From Cyanobacterium sp. Dongsha4 (GTDB lineage: Bacteria; Cyanobacteriota; Cyanobacteriia; Cyanobacteriales; Cyanobacteriaceae): DNA of 64,000 nucleotides. Below are positions 20,251 through 30,267 of this stretch, piece by piece. The DNA is taken from contig NZ_CP084098.1 of the NCBI RefSeq assembly GCF_036345015.1, positions 785,326-849,325 on the forward strand. The letters are read 5' to 3'. Below the pieces are notes generated by a model. That model was not told the origin of the DNA and did not search any database. It was given only the letters and a program-made list of their open reading frames with translations. The first letter of the stretch is position 1, and each line of letters starts with the position of its first letter. A program made the position numbers and the translations under genes.

Positions 20251-22110
20251 TTATTTTCTTTTATCAAGAACTTCTAAAAAAGCAGAATTAGTAAGTTTCA
20301 AATTACCATCAATCATTTCTATGGTGAAATTTCTTTTCTCTTTTTGTTTTGTGCCATCTTTATAAAGATAGGTGTTTTTTCCTTCCAAAGTGATGAGGTT
20401 TTCATTTTGACTAATAACTTTTAAGTCTTCTACGGTTACTTGAGCAAATTGATTAAAAAAACTAGGATCAAGATTATTTGGATTAGCAAAAAACTGACGG
20501 GCGCGATCGTAATTTTTCTGAGATACTAAATTATAAAACTCCTGTAAGGCACTAACTGCGGAATCTGAATTTAAAATGTTAGTTGTATTGGATGTATTAT
20601 TCTCAGAATTATCTACAGCAGTTATATCAGTTTGATTACCTGCACCATCTCCCGTGTTGACTGTATTTTCGGGGTTACTAACATCTGTTGTTATGGCATT
20701 GTTTTGAGACTCTACCTCTGCTTGTCTTCTCAACTGTTCAGCCTTAATTCTTTCTAATTCAGCTTGTTGACGTTGTTTTTCAGCCTCTGCTCTCCTTTGG
20801 GCTTCTTCCTCCCTCATTTTCTGTTCTTGAGCCAATCTAGCTTCTGTTTCTGCCTTTTCTTGCTCAATTTGCGCGAGTTGTGCTTGAGTTTGTTGGATAT
20901 ATTCGGTGATTAAAAATCCCGCCGAAACTAAAACTCCGGCAATGATAGCGGTGATAACTAAGGGAATCCAATTATTTTTTTGGTAATTCTCTTGGGTGTA
21001 AGTATTAGAAGAATAAGAGGGTTGAGAAATAGGCCGGGAAAAGTTTTTTGGGCTAGTTACTGGGCGAGCAGGGGAATTTTCCTGAGAATAAACAGGATTA
21101 TTGACAGGTTTTATTTCTGGTTTAATATTTTGTTGCACTGGGGTGGCTGTGCCAGACATCGAATTATAATTGACAGGAATGGCAACGGTAGGAGAATTAA
21201 TGTCTGAGTTAGAATTTCTTGGAGAATGAAGGGGTAATTTGTCAGGAATTTCTCTTCCTTGGGGGATAACTGCAACGGTTTGAATTTCACTCAAACACAA
21301 ATCCTGTAACATTTCTCTTGCGGTCGTATAGCGCTGACTCAGATCTATTTTACTAGCCCTACTTAGCACTTCCTGTAACTGTGGATCTATATCAGATACA
21401 TAATTAGTCCATTCTAACTGCCCATTTAATGAATTACTAGGAAATTCGATGGGGTATTTTCCTGTTAAACTATAGATTATGGTCAAGGCAAGGGCGTATA
21501 AATCGCTACTGTAAACGGTTCTACCCGTGCTTTGCTCAGGGGGCATAAATCCTTTTGTACCCACTACCACAGAGCTTACCATTGAACCAGAACTCAGAGC
21601 TACAGTACCCATAGTTTCTTTCACCGCACCAAAATCAATTAAAATGGGTAGGCCATCACGGTGACGAATAATAATATTTTCGGGCTTAATATCTCTATGA
21701 ATAATTTTTTGACTGTGAATAAATTGTAGAGTTTGTAATAAAGACGTGAGAATATTACGACATTGGGAGGAATTTATAATTCCCAAATCAGCAAGGCTTG
21801 TTCCTTCAATATATTCTTGAACTAGATAAAATTGGTTATTTTCGACAAAATAAGCGTATAGTGTGGGAATTTGAGGACAGTTTTGCCCTAATTCTTCTAA
21901 TACTTGGGCTTCTTTCTGGAAAAGATCGCTAATTACATCGGCGGATACATTATGATTAGAGTTAACTTGTCGCAGACGTTTGATCACAATTAGTCGTTGA
22001 GAGGGTAAGTGGGTATCTCTGGCTAAAAATGTTTCTCCAAAGCCTCCTTTGCCTAAAGTATTTATAATTTGATAACGCCCTGCAATTAATGAATCCATCT
22101 CAACTATCAT
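20251..22110 (-). CDS. Membrane-bound Ser/Thr protein kinase
   Basis: This 619-residue Hanks-type kinase has the G-loop LGKGGFGETF (from residue 19), Lys44, catalytic HRDIKPEN (Asp140) and DFG (Asp159). A Pro/Ser/Asn-rich linker follows. One membrane segment lies near 383-403 (IPLVITAIIAGVLVSAGFL), then a Gln/Glu/Arg-rich coiled coil (about 406-470). The C-terminal domain of about 100 residues (SAVSALQEFYNLVSQKNYDRARQFF-type start) looks NTF2-like or DUF4878-like. The kinase faces the cytoplasm and the tail the periplasm or lumen, as in the Synechocystis Spk family. The substrate is unknown. The alternative start Met5 is equally plausible. Confidence 0.9.
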   Translation of the reverse strand: MIVEMDSLIAGRYQIINTLGKGGFGETFLARDTHLPSQRLIVIKRLRQVNSNHNVSADVISDLFQKEAQVLEELGQNCPQIPTLYAYFVENNQFYLVQEYIEGTSLADLGIINSSQCRNILTSLLQTLQFIHSQKIIHRDIKPENIIIRHRDGLPILIDFGAVKETMGTVALSSGSMVSSVVVGTKGFMPPEQSTGRTVYSSDLYALALTIIYSLTGKYPIEFPSNSLNGQLEWTNYVSDIDPQLQEVLSRASKIDLSQRYTTAREMLQDLCLSEIQTVAVIPQGREIPDKLPLHSPRNSNSDINSPTVAIPVNYNSMSGTATPVQQNIKPEIKPVNNPVYSQENSPARPVTSPKNFSRPISQPSYSSNTYTQENYQKNNWIPLVITAIIAGVLVSAGFLITEYIQQTQAQLAQIEQEKAETEARLAQEQKMREEEAQRRAEAEKQRQQAELERIKAEQLRRQAEVESQNNAITTDVSNPENTVNTGDGAGNQTDITAVDNSENNTSNTTNILNSDSAVSALQEFYNLVSQKNYDRARQFFANPNNLDPSFFNQFAQVTVEDLKVISQNENLITLEGKNTYLYKDGTKQKEKRNFTIEMIDGNLKLTNSAFLEVLDKRK

Positions 22111-22341
22111 CTCTCAACAAAAAATCAAAGAAAACTTCTATTGAATATAGCAATTTCTTTCTCAATTCAGCTAGTTTTTGCCAAAGACTTTACCAAGAGA
22201 TACCGTAACAGACAATATTGAAGTTTTGCCCTCACCACCATACGTTGCTCCTTTTAGGAGAGGAGAGCCCCACAGGGCGAGGGGAGATTTTTTTTCACAT
22301 CTGTTAGTTTTAACTCCTAATTCCTAAGCCTGAACTGTGAT
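22111..22341. other. Intergenic spacer with C/G-rich dispersed repeat
   Basis: Around 22225-22295 a run with CTCCTTTTAGGAG (small palindrome), GAGGAGAGCCCCACAGGGCGAGGGG and a poly-T tract resembles the C-rich repeats found elsewhere in the window. The T tract is on the plus strand, opposite to both flanking genes, so it is not their terminator. Confidence 0.4.
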
Positions 22342-24030
22342 TCATCGACTGGTGACTAATTCACTAGAAAATTGACTAATGGCTTTAAAGGCAACATCCC
22401 ATAGTTTTTGGGGTTGTAATTCTGGTTGAACTAATGTCCATAGTCTTTTTACTTCTTCTGTATGGAGGCGATCATCTTCTATTAGAGCAGTTAATAGTTG
22501 ACGGCGCAAGTATTCTCCTTCTTCTGAAACCAGAAATTGTAGTCCTAATCCTGCGGTGGGTAAAAGGTTAAAGCGATGATCAGAACGTGCGATCGCAATC
22601 ATGTTTTCTAATCTTTCCCATTGAAATTTACCGTCTTTGAAAAGCACTTCTAGTAAACGTTTACGCATAGCGGGGGATTCTTCTGTTAAAAGTCTTCGGG
22701 AAATGTAAGGGAAGGATACTTCGACAATACGAAAATCTCGATTTAAACTTAATGCTAATCCCTCTTGAGTTACCAGTGAACGGATAATCAGGGCAAATTT
22801 TGCTGGTACTCGGAAAGGATATTCGTACATCAATTCAGAAAAATCATCGGTGATGGTTTTAAAGTTAAAATCCCCGACACTTTGACCTATGGCATTCCCA
22901 AAAACTTTTTCTAAGGCAGGTACAATGGGCATAATGTCCGTTTCTGGAGTTAAAAACCCCAATTTGACAAAATCACGGGCTAAAGCCTCATAATCACGAT
23001 TTATCAGTTGCACTACTGAAGATGCGATCGTTTCTTTTGCTTCTTCGCTCAGTTGATCCATCATGCCAAAATCGATGTAAGCCATTCTACCATCGGGCAT
23101 GGCAAATAAGTTACCCGGATGGGGATCAGCATGAAAGAACCCATGTTCTAATAACTGCCTTAAACCAGATGTAACTCCCACTCGGATAATATCATCGGTG
23201 TTCAGTCCTGCGGCTTTAATGGTATCTAAATCGTTGAGTTTATAACCGTTAATCCATTCTAATGTTAAAACATTTTTGCTGGTGTAACGCCAATATATAG
23301 CAGGTACTTTTACATCTTCATCATCACGGAAATTAGCGGCAAATTTTTCAGCATTTCTACCTTCATTTAAGTAGTCAATTTCTTCAAATAATTTAGTACC
23401 AAATTCATCAACAATTAGCTCTAAATCATGACCTAAATTTAACGGTAAAAAAGGACTAATCCAATGGGAAGCCCAACGCATTAAATATAAATCTAGGGTT
23501 ATTACAGGCATTAAATTGGGGCGTTGTACCTTAATTGCCACTTCTTCCCCTGTATGGAGAAAACCTTTATATACTTGACCTAAACTAGCGGCGGCTATTG
23601 GCTTGGGAGATATTTCTCGGTAAGCATCTTCTATTTTAAGGTCTAATTCTTTCTCAATGATACTGAAGGCTAAATCATTATCAAAAGGTGGTAGTTGATC
23701 TTGTAATTTAATTAGTTCTTCTAAAAAATCTCTACGAATTAGATCTGGTCTAGTGGAAAGTGCTTGACCAACTTTAATAAATGTGGGGCCTAATTTTGTG
23801 AGTATTTTTCTTATTTGTTCGGCTCTTTTTAGTTTGTTTTTTTCTTCTAAATTAAACCACTTATCTAAAATTAATTGGATAATAAAAATACCAAAATAGG
23901 TAATAATTTTTAACCCTCTCCAAATTGCCAACCAAGGACGACGATTGTAATATTGTGCGATCGCATCTGGAGAATATCTCAATAAGGAGTCATTTTCAAG
24001 ATTTTTGTCTGAAAAAGCGGATTTATTCAC
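22342..24030 (-). CDS. ABC1/UbiB-family atypical kinase
   Basis: The 562-residue protein has the ABC1 fold: the LGPTFIKVGQALSTRPDL KxGQ motif, PIAAASLGQVYKG (the AAAS-type loop in place of a normal G-loop), VAIKVQRP with the ATP-binding Lys, and LLEHGFFHADPHPGNLFA with the catalytic Asp. YIDFGMM holds the metal-binding Asp. A C-terminal membrane-associated helix is likely. UbiB/ABC1 proteins support quinone or prenyl-lipid metabolism in membranes. Cyanobacteria carry several, and the exact role of this one is not known. Confidence 0.92.
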   Translation of the reverse strand: MNKSAFSDKNLENDSLLRYSPDAIAQYYNRRPWLAIWRGLKIITYFGIFIIQLILDKWFNLEEKNKLKRAEQIRKILTKLGPTFIKVGQALSTRPDLIRRDFLEELIKLQDQLPPFDNDLAFSIIEKELDLKIEDAYREISPKPIAAASLGQVYKGFLHTGEEVAIKVQRPNLMPVITLDLYLMRWASHWISPFLPLNLGHDLELIVDEFGTKLFEEIDYLNEGRNAEKFAANFRDDEDVKVPAIYWRYTSKNVLTLEWINGYKLNDLDTIKAAGLNTDDIIRVGVTSGLRQLLEHGFFHADPHPGNLFAMPDGRMAYIDFGMMDQLSEEAKETIASSVVQLINRDYEALARDFVKLGFLTPETDIMPIVPALEKVFGNAIGQSVGDFNFKTITDDFSELMYEYPFRVPAKFALIIRSLVTQEGLALSLNRDFRIVEVSFPYISRRLLTEESPAMRKRLLEVLFKDGKFQWERLENMIAIARSDHRFNLLPTAGLGLQFLVSEEGEYLRRQLLTALIEDDRLHTEEVKRLWTLVQPELQPQKLWDVAFKAISQFSSELVTSR

Positions 24031-24245
24031 TTTTTGAATCAGTTTTAATATAAATAATTTTTAATAGTTAGGGTTTATTATAGCAGGGACTTTGTTAGAG
24101 TGAGTTAGGAGTTAAATATTGGTTAGGGATTAGTGAATATCATTGAACTTTTATGGTTAAACCTTCTCTCAAAATTAGCAATATAGACTGATAATATTTC
24201 TATCTATGTATAAATTTTTGGAGTGACATCAACTAAAAATCGATC

Positions 24246-24893
24246 ATGAATCAACCTAAAGTAATATTTCTCGATGCCGTCGGTACTATTTTTGGAGTTA
24301 AAGATAGTGTGGGAGATGCTTATATTAAAATATCTAGTCAATACGGTGTAATTAGAAATTGTCAGGAAATTAACCAGTATTTTTATGAGTGTTTTAAGTC
24401 TTCTCCTCCTTTAGCCTTTGAGACGCAAGATAAACAAGAAATTCAACAATTAGAATATCAATGGTGGGAAAAAATAGCTTATGATACTTTTGCCAAAGCA
24501 AACGCCTTAGAAGAATTTACCGATTTTAAAGCCTTCTTTGCACAATTATATGATTACTTTACCACTGCCGAACCTTGGTTTATCTATGATGAAGTCGTAT
24601 CCTGTCTAAAACAATGGCAAAATCAAGACATACAACTGGCAATTATTTCTAATTTTGATACTCGTATTTATGACGTTTTAAAAAACTTAAATTTAGCCAC
24701 TTATTTTCAAACAATTACAATTTCTTCCCTCACAGGAGTAGCAAAACCTCACCCTCAAATATTTTTAAAGGCTTTAGAAAAACATGATTGCCAACCTCAA
24801 GAGGCTTGGTATATTGGAGATAGTAAACAAGAAGATTATTGGGGAGCAAAATCCGTCGGAATGCAAAGTTTTTGGTTAAATCGTAGAAATTAA
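24246..24893 (+). CDS. HAD-superfamily hydrolase (DREG-2-like)
   Basis: The 215 residues show HAD subclass IA motifs: FLDAVGTIF with nucleophile Asp10, IISNFD (motif II Ser/Asn), the lysine in GVAKPHPQIF, and YIGDSKQEDYWGA (acidic motif). The second motif-I Asp is replaced by Val (DxVGT), as is usual in the DREG-2-type subgroup, so phosphatase activity is less certain than for the HAD gene at 30268. It is transcribed divergently from the ABC1 kinase gene. Confidence 0.85.
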   Translation: MNQPKVIFLDAVGTIFGVKDSVGDAYIKISSQYGVIRNCQEINQYFYECFKSSPPLAFETQDKQEIQQLEYQWWEKIAYDTFAKANALEEFTDFKAFFAQLYDYFTTAEPWFIYDEVVSCLKQWQNQDIQLAIISNFDTRIYDVLKNLNLATYFQTITISSLTGVAKPHPQIFLKALEKHDCQPQEAWYIGDSKQEDYWGAKSVGMQSFWLNRRN

Positions 24894-24966
24894 AATCCAA
24901 CTAGAGCAAATTCCGTTAAGATTAGAATAATTATAGAGTAGAAATGCAGGAGCAATATCGGTAATA

Positions 24967-25236
24967 ATGAACAATATTTCTTATTTAATAGTTACCACCG
25001 TAGCTAATTTCGTACAAATATATTTAGCCTTAATTATTGTCAGAATCTTGTTGAGTTGGTTTCAAACCGCAGATTGGGCGGCAAATATTATTTCTTTTCT
25101 TGCCCCAGTAACAGATCCTTATCTTAACATTTTCCGTTCTTTGATACCTCCTTTAGGGGGTTTAGATTTATCTCCCATTTTGGCTATTTTCCTTTTACAA
25201 TTAGTACCTCAACTTTTAGGTGCGGCTTTATTGTAA
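24967..25236 (+). CDS. YggT-family membrane protein
   Basis: The 89 residues contain two hydrophobic segments flanking the signature RILLSWFQTADW and FLAPVTDPYLNIFRSLIPPLGGLDLSPI. The C-terminal LLQLVPQLLG is also typical. Cyanobacterial and plastid relatives (YlmG/CCB3) act in thylakoid or nucleoid organisation or in cytochrome b6 maturation; which applies here is unknown. It lies 73 bases after the HAD gene on the same strand. Confidence 0.88.
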   Translation: MNNISYLIVTTVANFVQIYLALIIVRILLSWFQTADWAANIISFLAPVTDPYLNIFRSLIPPLGGLDLSPILAIFLLQLVPQLLGAALL

Positions 25237-25582
25237 ATTATTTTCTCCTCGGAAATAAATAGTAACTATCTGAGTTAGGAATTAGGAGTTAAGAAGTTGT
25301 TTAAGAAGTTTTTGTTTCCTCTAAATCCCCTTTAATTAGTTGGGTTTTTTCATTGTCGGTATCAAAATTTCCCACCCTCACCCCCAACCTCTCTCCCTAA
25401 TTGAGAGGGGAGCGTTTTTTCCAAATAAATGAATTAATTTTCAAAAAATCAAACCTGAAACCCGTCACCTGAAACCTAATACAACTAAACAGATGAATAA
25501 GTGCGTAACGTCAGTTATTAAATAGAGGTGATGTTAATGATATATTATGTGATTGCAATTATAGAATAATCAGAAATATCAA
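25237..25582. other. Intergenic gap with dispersed repeats
   Basis: There is no gene in these 346 bases. It holds AGTTAGGAATTAGGAGTTA heptamer-like repeats (25274-25292), a C-rich repeat at about 25371-25420 and ACCCGTCACCTGAAACC-like repeated words near 25456-25480. The last 80 bases are probably the aroK leader. Confidence 0.6.
25388..25420 (+). terminator. Hairpin with T-tract after yggT
   Basis: CCTCTC and GAGAGG pair around a 9-base loop; GGAGCG and six T follow. It is 152 bases after the yggT stop, within a C-rich dispersed repeat. Confidence 0.45.
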
Positions 25583-26134
25583 ATGAAAGAATTATTAAAG
25601 GGTTTGAATATATACTTAATTGGGATGATGGGATCGGGAAAAACTACTGTAGGAGAGTTATTAGCAAAAGAGTTGGAATATCGTTTTTTAGATACGGATG
25701 CAATTATCAGTGCTGTCAGCGAGAAAAGTATTAATCAGATTTTTGCTGAAGATGGAGAGGATGAGTTTCGTCAGTTAGAAAGTGATGTTTTGCAAGAAGT
25801 CTCTGCTTACTTATATACGGTGATTGCTACAGGAGGGGGAATTATACTTCGTCAACAAAATTGGAGTCATCTCAGAGATGGTATGGTAGTGTGGTTAAAT
25901 GTTCCTATTGATGTTTTAGTACAAAGATTAAAAGATGATGATACTCGCCCTTTACTAAAGCGAGAAGAATTGCAGACAAAATTAACCAGCTTATATAAAC
26001 AAAGAAAGTCTCTTTATCAACAAGCTGATATTACCATTCAAGTTGAAGAAAATGATAATCCTAATGATATTGTCAAAAAAATAATCGTTGAAATTCCCCA
26101 TAAAATTAAGCAAGAAAATAACGATCTAAATTAA
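25583..26134 (+). CDS. aroK: Shikimate kinase
   Basis: The enzyme phosphorylates shikimate at O3 in the chorismate pathway. The 183 residues include the P-loop GMMGSGKTT (about 13-21), the DTDAII shikimate-binding Asp, the FRQLESDVL Arg, ATGGGIILRQQNW (the GGG substrate loop) and the lid DDTRPLL. It converges with the CHAD gene, separated by 36 bases. Confidence 0.95.
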   Translation: MKELLKGLNIYLIGMMGSGKTTVGELLAKELEYRFLDTDAIISAVSEKSINQIFAEDGEDEFRQLESDVLQEVSAYLYTVIATGGGIILRQQNWSHLRDGMVVWLNVPIDVLVQRLKDDDTRPLLKREELQTKLTSLYKQRKSLYQQADITIQVEENDNPNDIVKKIIVEIPHKIKQENNDLN

Positions 26135-26170
26135 TTAGATTATGTTGTGTTTTTTATGTTGGTAAAAAAG

Positions 26171-27151
26171 CTAACTATTAATAAATTTAATAATGACTTC
26201 TCGCCAATGAGATAAATAATTAGGAGAAAGAAAAATACTTTGTAGTTGTTGCCATTCTTGCCATTGTCTTTCTTGATCTTCTCTGATTAATAATGACAGT
26301 TGTGGGAGATTTTTTTCCCATTTTTTTCCTACTAAATCAGATAAATAATTCATTAAGCATAAGTTGTCTTGAATATTACCTAAAACTGTTTGTAATTGTT
26401 TAACAAAACTAATATATTCTTGATATTTAGGTGGGTAAAAGTCAGTAAATAATTCTAGTTGATAACGTACTTTTTTAGCTTGTTTTCTTAGTTTATGTAA
26501 ATATTTTCCTTCATTATTAAGAATTTCTTTTATTTCTATGTCTGTTAAATTATGTTGAATTTTTATTTCGTGGTTGTCTTCTAATTCAGTACCTGTTAAC
26601 CATGCCGATTGTAGAGAAAAAGAGGCTATTTGTGGAAGCAATAAATCTGGTAATAATTTTTCTATTTTTAGGGCTGAAATTTTATTTAATTCTGGATTGT
26701 CTAGCCAGTCTAAAAGGGCTTGTTTTAATTTTAAATATTTTTTGCCTTTTAAAATCTCTTTACTACTAGGGAAATGAAGATGTTTTTTTTGGTTAAATTC
26801 TTCTTCTAGTTTGGATAAAAATTTTTCTTCTTCTCTTGGTAAATTAGGCTTAAATTTTGTCTCTAAGTTAATATTAATAATATCTGCATCTCTTTCTTGT
26901 CCTAGGATACGAGCAATTTTCCCTACAGTGCGATCGCATATTATAGAAGGAAGAATTAAAACTCGATCGAAGCTAAGTAAAGAACTTCTTAACCGTCTCA
27001 TTGCTACCCGAATTTGATGTAGATTTTCGGGATCATTTTCCTTTAAAATTCTTTTTTCATATTTAAAAATTTTGTGACTATGCTTAGAAACTGCCCCATA
27101 GGCATAATCACCGATAGTTGTCGGATTGTTGTTCAAAGTCGGTAAAGACAT
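26171..27151 (-). CDS. CHAD-domain protein
   Basis: The 326 residues form a helical domain rich in conserved His, Arg and Lys: ENLHQIRVAMRRLRSSL, then HKLRKQAKKVRYQLELF, and IQDNLCLMNYL. These are the two basic signatures of CHAD domains, which bind polyphosphate. No partner CYTH domain or phosphatase is fused. It probably targets polyphosphate granules, inferred from the family. It is convergent with aroK and lies downstream of prmA's neighbourhood on the same strand. Confidence 0.88.
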   Translation of the reverse strand: MSLPTLNNNPTTIGDYAYGAVSKHSHKIFKYEKRILKENDPENLHQIRVAMRRLRSSLLSFDRVLILPSIICDRTVGKIARILGQERDADIININLETKFKPNLPREEEKFLSKLEEEFNQKKHLHFPSSKEILKGKKYLKLKQALLDWLDNPELNKISALKIEKLLPDLLLPQIASFSLQSAWLTGTELEDNHEIKIQHNLTDIEIKEILNNEGKYLHKLRKQAKKVRYQLELFTDFYPPKYQEYISFVKQLQTVLGNIQDNLCLMNYLSDLVGKKWEKNLPQLSLLIREDQERQWQEWQQLQSIFLSPNYLSHWREVIIKFINS

Positions 27152-27265
27152 AGATCAACCTCCAGTATAAATTTTAGATGTATTTATTATAGTAAAACAT
27201 TCTTTAAATTCTCTTGATTAATTACAAAAATTAACTATTTAATTCCTCTATTTAAGACATTTTTT

Positions 27266-28183
27266 TTAACTCCTTCTCGCATTCAAACAACACCAATTAT
27301 CTCTTTTCCATAAAGCTGCGATCGCCCATCCATTTTGTTCTAAAATAGAAGCAATTTCGTTAGATTGTTCGACTAAAATACCACTTAAAATCACCCAACC
27401 ATCAGGCTTAATAATCTCTGCCATTTCGGGTATCATCGGTTTAATAATTTCCGCCAGAATATTACAAACAATACCATCAAATTGTTTCCCCTGCAATTTC
27501 ACTTCTTCAATGCTTCCCTGAAAGACTTTGATATTATCCACCTGATTGAGCAAACTATTTTCTTTTGTTGCTTTCACCGCTAAAGGATCTGTATCTACTG
27601 CTGTAACTTCTTTCGCCCCTAAAAGTCTTGCTCCAATGGAAAGAATACCAGAACCACAACCAATATCTGCTATGTTTAAATCAATTTCATCCTCATCTAT
27701 GCGCATTTCTAAAGACTCAAGACAAAGCTGAGTTGTAGCATGAACACCCGTACCAAAAGCAGAACCCGGATCTAAACGAAGAATGATGCGATCGCGCTGC
27801 GCCACTTTGTGATCGCACTTTTCTGGGGTTTCAATCCAAGCAGGATAGATAGAAAAACGGTCTCCAATATCCATCGGTTGCCAATATTGTTTCCAACTAC
27901 TTGCCCAGTCCTCATTATTAATTAATTGCCATGTTACAACTGGTGGCTTTTCCTGTCCAGCCATAATAAAATCTTGTTTAAGAGAAAGAGCAAGGGCGGC
28001 TAAATCAACGGTATCAATACTAATAGTAGGGACATAGCCTTTGATTAACCAATTATCCTCTTCTTTCATTAAAGCAGTACCCTGACAGCCAAATTCTTGT
28101 AAACGCCAAAATACACTATCTTCTAATTCGGGAATGTAATTTACTCGGATTTCCCACCAATTTTCAGTCATAAATTCAATCAA
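27266..28183 (-). CDS. prmA: Ribosomal protein L11 methyltransferase
   Basis: This SAM-dependent enzyme trimethylates ribosomal protein L11. The 305 residues show the N-terminal L11-binding domain starting WWEIRVNYIPELED, then LDPGSAFGTGVHATTQLCLE and SAM motif I IADIGCGSGILSIGA. AVDTDPLAV and the post-motif VCNILAEII (NPPY-type position) follow. The next Met, four residues in (MTENWW), is an equally good start. Confidence 0.95.
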   Translation of the reverse strand: MIEFMTENWWEIRVNYIPELEDSVFWRLQEFGCQGTALMKEEDNWLIKGYVPTISIDTVDLAALALSLKQDFIMAGQEKPPVVTWQLINNEDWASSWKQYWQPMDIGDRFSIYPAWIETPEKCDHKVAQRDRIILRLDPGSAFGTGVHATTQLCLESLEMRIDEDEIDLNIADIGCGSGILSIGARLLGAKEVTAVDTDPLAVKATKENSLLNQVDNIKVFQGSIEEVKLQGKQFDGIVCNILAEIIKPMIPEMAEIIKPDGWVILSGILVEQSNEIASILEQNGWAIAALWKRDNWCCLNARRS

Positions 28184-28313
28184 TCAGTTAAAAACAAAAA
28201 TTAGGAATTGGAAACTAGGAGTGATATTGTTTAATGCTTATCCTAATTTAAAGATTAGATCCCCCCTACTGCATTAATAAGAGGGGAATTATAAAAAAAC
28301 GGGAAATTTACTA

Positions 28314-29894
28314 TTAAAGAGTTACTGTATAAGCATCAGTGACACCGGGTACTTTTAAGATTTCCCCTAAAATACCTTCAGGTAAAGGATCATCAATGGT
28401 TAATACCATCACCGCATCACCACGGACAATTTTACGTCCTACTTGCATACTCGCAATGTTCACGTTGAAATTACCCAACAAAGAGCCTATTTTACCGATA
28501 ATACCGGGCATATCTCGGTGAAGGGTAAATAACATATAATTGTTAGGTGGTACGTTAACAGGGTAGTTATCTAGGTTGATGATACGAATTTCACCATCAT
28601 TCAACAACGCACCTGTCACCGAGTGAGTGCCTTTTGTACCTGTGGCTTCGAGGTAAATGGAGTTACTGTAATCTTTAGCGGTGGTATCTCTAGTTTCTGT
28701 GATGTGGATGCCTCTTTCTTTAGCTTCGATCGCAGCATTAACATAGTTTACCCTTTCTCTAAGAGCTTTGGAAAGTAAACCCTTAATTGCCGCCACTACT
28801 AAAGGCTGACTGTTGTTATCAGCTAAATCTCCTTGTAGAGTTACATTGAAACTCTCGACTCTATCTCCTGCTAATTGTCCTACTAAATTGCCTAAAGTTT
28901 CGGCTAAACGCATATAAGGACGTAGTTTTTCCATTACATCTGGACTTAAACCGGGGATGTTAACAGCACTACGAGCAGGAAGCCCCAATAATACATCTCT
29001 AATTTGTTCAGCAACATCAATGGCAACATTCACTTGTGCTTCGGCGGTAGATGCACCTAAATGGGGAGTGAGAATAACGTTACTACCTAAAGATTTTAAA
29101 GAAGATTCCCCTAAAGGCTCAGTCGCAAAAACGTCTAAAGCCGCTCCAGCAATTTTATCATTTGCCAATGCTTCATAAAGGGCATCTTCATCGATAATAC
29201 CACCACGAGAACAGTTAATAATTCTAGCAGTGGGTTTCATTTTAGCTAAAGAATCAGCATTGATGAGGTTTGCTGTTTCCTTGGTTTTAGGCACATGAAG
29301 GGTGATATAATCAGATTCGGTGAAAATTAAATCTAAATCTACTAAAGTACATCCTAACTGATTAGCTCTTTCTTGAGAAATGAAAGGATCATAAGCTAAA
29401 ATTTTCATCCCCATTGCTTTAGCGACAGTAGCCACATGAGAACCGATTTTTCCTAAACCGACAACACCAAGGGTTTTTTTGTAAACTTCAGAACCCATGA
29501 ACTTTTTGCGATCCCATCTACCTTCTTTCAGAGATTGGTTAGCATCGGGAATATGACGAGAAAGAGATAACATCATCGCTAAAGCGTGTTCGGCGGCGGC
29601 AATGGTATTTCCTTCGGGGGAGTTAACAACAACGATACCTTTACGAGTTGCGGCAGGTACATTTACGTTATCAACACCAACCCCTGCACGTCCAATAATT
29701 TTAAGGTGGGTTGCGGCTTCTATGACTTCTTCCGTAACCTGAGTGCCAGAACGAATCATTAAAGCATCATAATCAGAAATAATACCTGCTAATTCTGAAG
29801 GGGATAATCCTGTTTTAACATCAACTTGTGCTACTTGAGAAAGAATTTTAATCCCTGCTTCATCAATGGGATCGGATACGAGAACTTTTGCCAT
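28314..29894 (-). CDS. serA: D-3-phosphoglycerate dehydrogenase
   Basis: The enzyme oxidises 3-phosphoglycerate to phosphohydroxypyruvate, the first step of serine synthesis. The 526 residues have the NAD-binding GVVGLGKIGSHVA, catalytic Arg in CSRGGIIDEDAL, Glu in the DVFATEPL region and His in TPHLGAST. An intervening ASB domain (about 320-450) and a C-terminal ACT domain (MPGIIGKIGSLLGNFNVNIA) follow, the long form capable of serine feedback. It lies upstream of prmA on the same strand, 130 bases apart. Confidence 0.96.
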   Translation of the reverse strand: MAKVLVSDPIDEAGIKILSQVAQVDVKTGLSPSELAGIISDYDALMIRSGTQVTEEVIEAATHLKIIGRAGVGVDNVNVPAATRKGIVVVNSPEGNTIAAAEHALAMMLSLSRHIPDANQSLKEGRWDRKKFMGSEVYKKTLGVVGLGKIGSHVATVAKAMGMKILAYDPFISQERANQLGCTLVDLDLIFTESDYITLHVPKTKETANLINADSLAKMKPTARIINCSRGGIIDEDALYEALANDKIAGAALDVFATEPLGESSLKSLGSNVILTPHLGASTAEAQVNVAIDVAEQIRDVLLGLPARSAVNIPGLSPDVMEKLRPYMRLAETLGNLVGQLAGDRVESFNVTLQGDLADNNSQPLVVAAIKGLLSKALRERVNYVNAAIEAKERGIHITETRDTTAKDYSNSIYLEATGTKGTHSVTGALLNDGEIRIINLDNYPVNVPPNNYMLFTLHRDMPGIIGKIGSLLGNFNVNIASMQVGRKIVRGDAVMVLTIDDPLPEGILGEILKVPGVTDAYTVTL

Positions 29895-30267
29895 ACTAAT
29901 TAACTATAATGTTTAACTCTAACTGCGATGGTTAATTTACTTTGACGCTGATTAATTGCAGTCTTCATCTTACCATTATTATTCACCCAGTCTGTTAAAA
30001 TCAATAAATGTAACGGGATTATTCTCAACAAGAGTGTCTTTGTTATTTTGACCAGAGTAAGGGCAAGGGGCAAACCCCTCTGTGTCTCCCCTTTTAAGAA
30101 ACCCCCCTTTATCCCCCCTCTCGAGGGAGGAGGACAACAGTGTTGAATTAAAACTAACTCCGAACTCTAAACTCTGGACTGCTAATTACTCCCCAAAATA
30201 TATTTATTTTTATTTTTATTTTCGAGCGTTGAATTTTAAATTTTGAATATGGATGTGAGAAACTTTC
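29895..30267. other. Divergent intergenic region with C-rich repeat
   Basis: This region of 373 bases separates divergent serA and a HAD phosphatase gene. At about 30055-30140 there is a C/G-rich repeat with a palindromic core CCTCTCGAGGGAGG. At 30148-30175 there are AACTCCGAACTC-type heptamers. Promoters of both genes must lie here, but no strong box is evident. Confidence 0.55.

Noticed and set aside
28258..28310. Terminator between serA and prmA
   Set aside because: C-rich and G-rich arms can pair weakly, but no T tract follows on the minus strand; it looks like another C-rich dispersed repeat.
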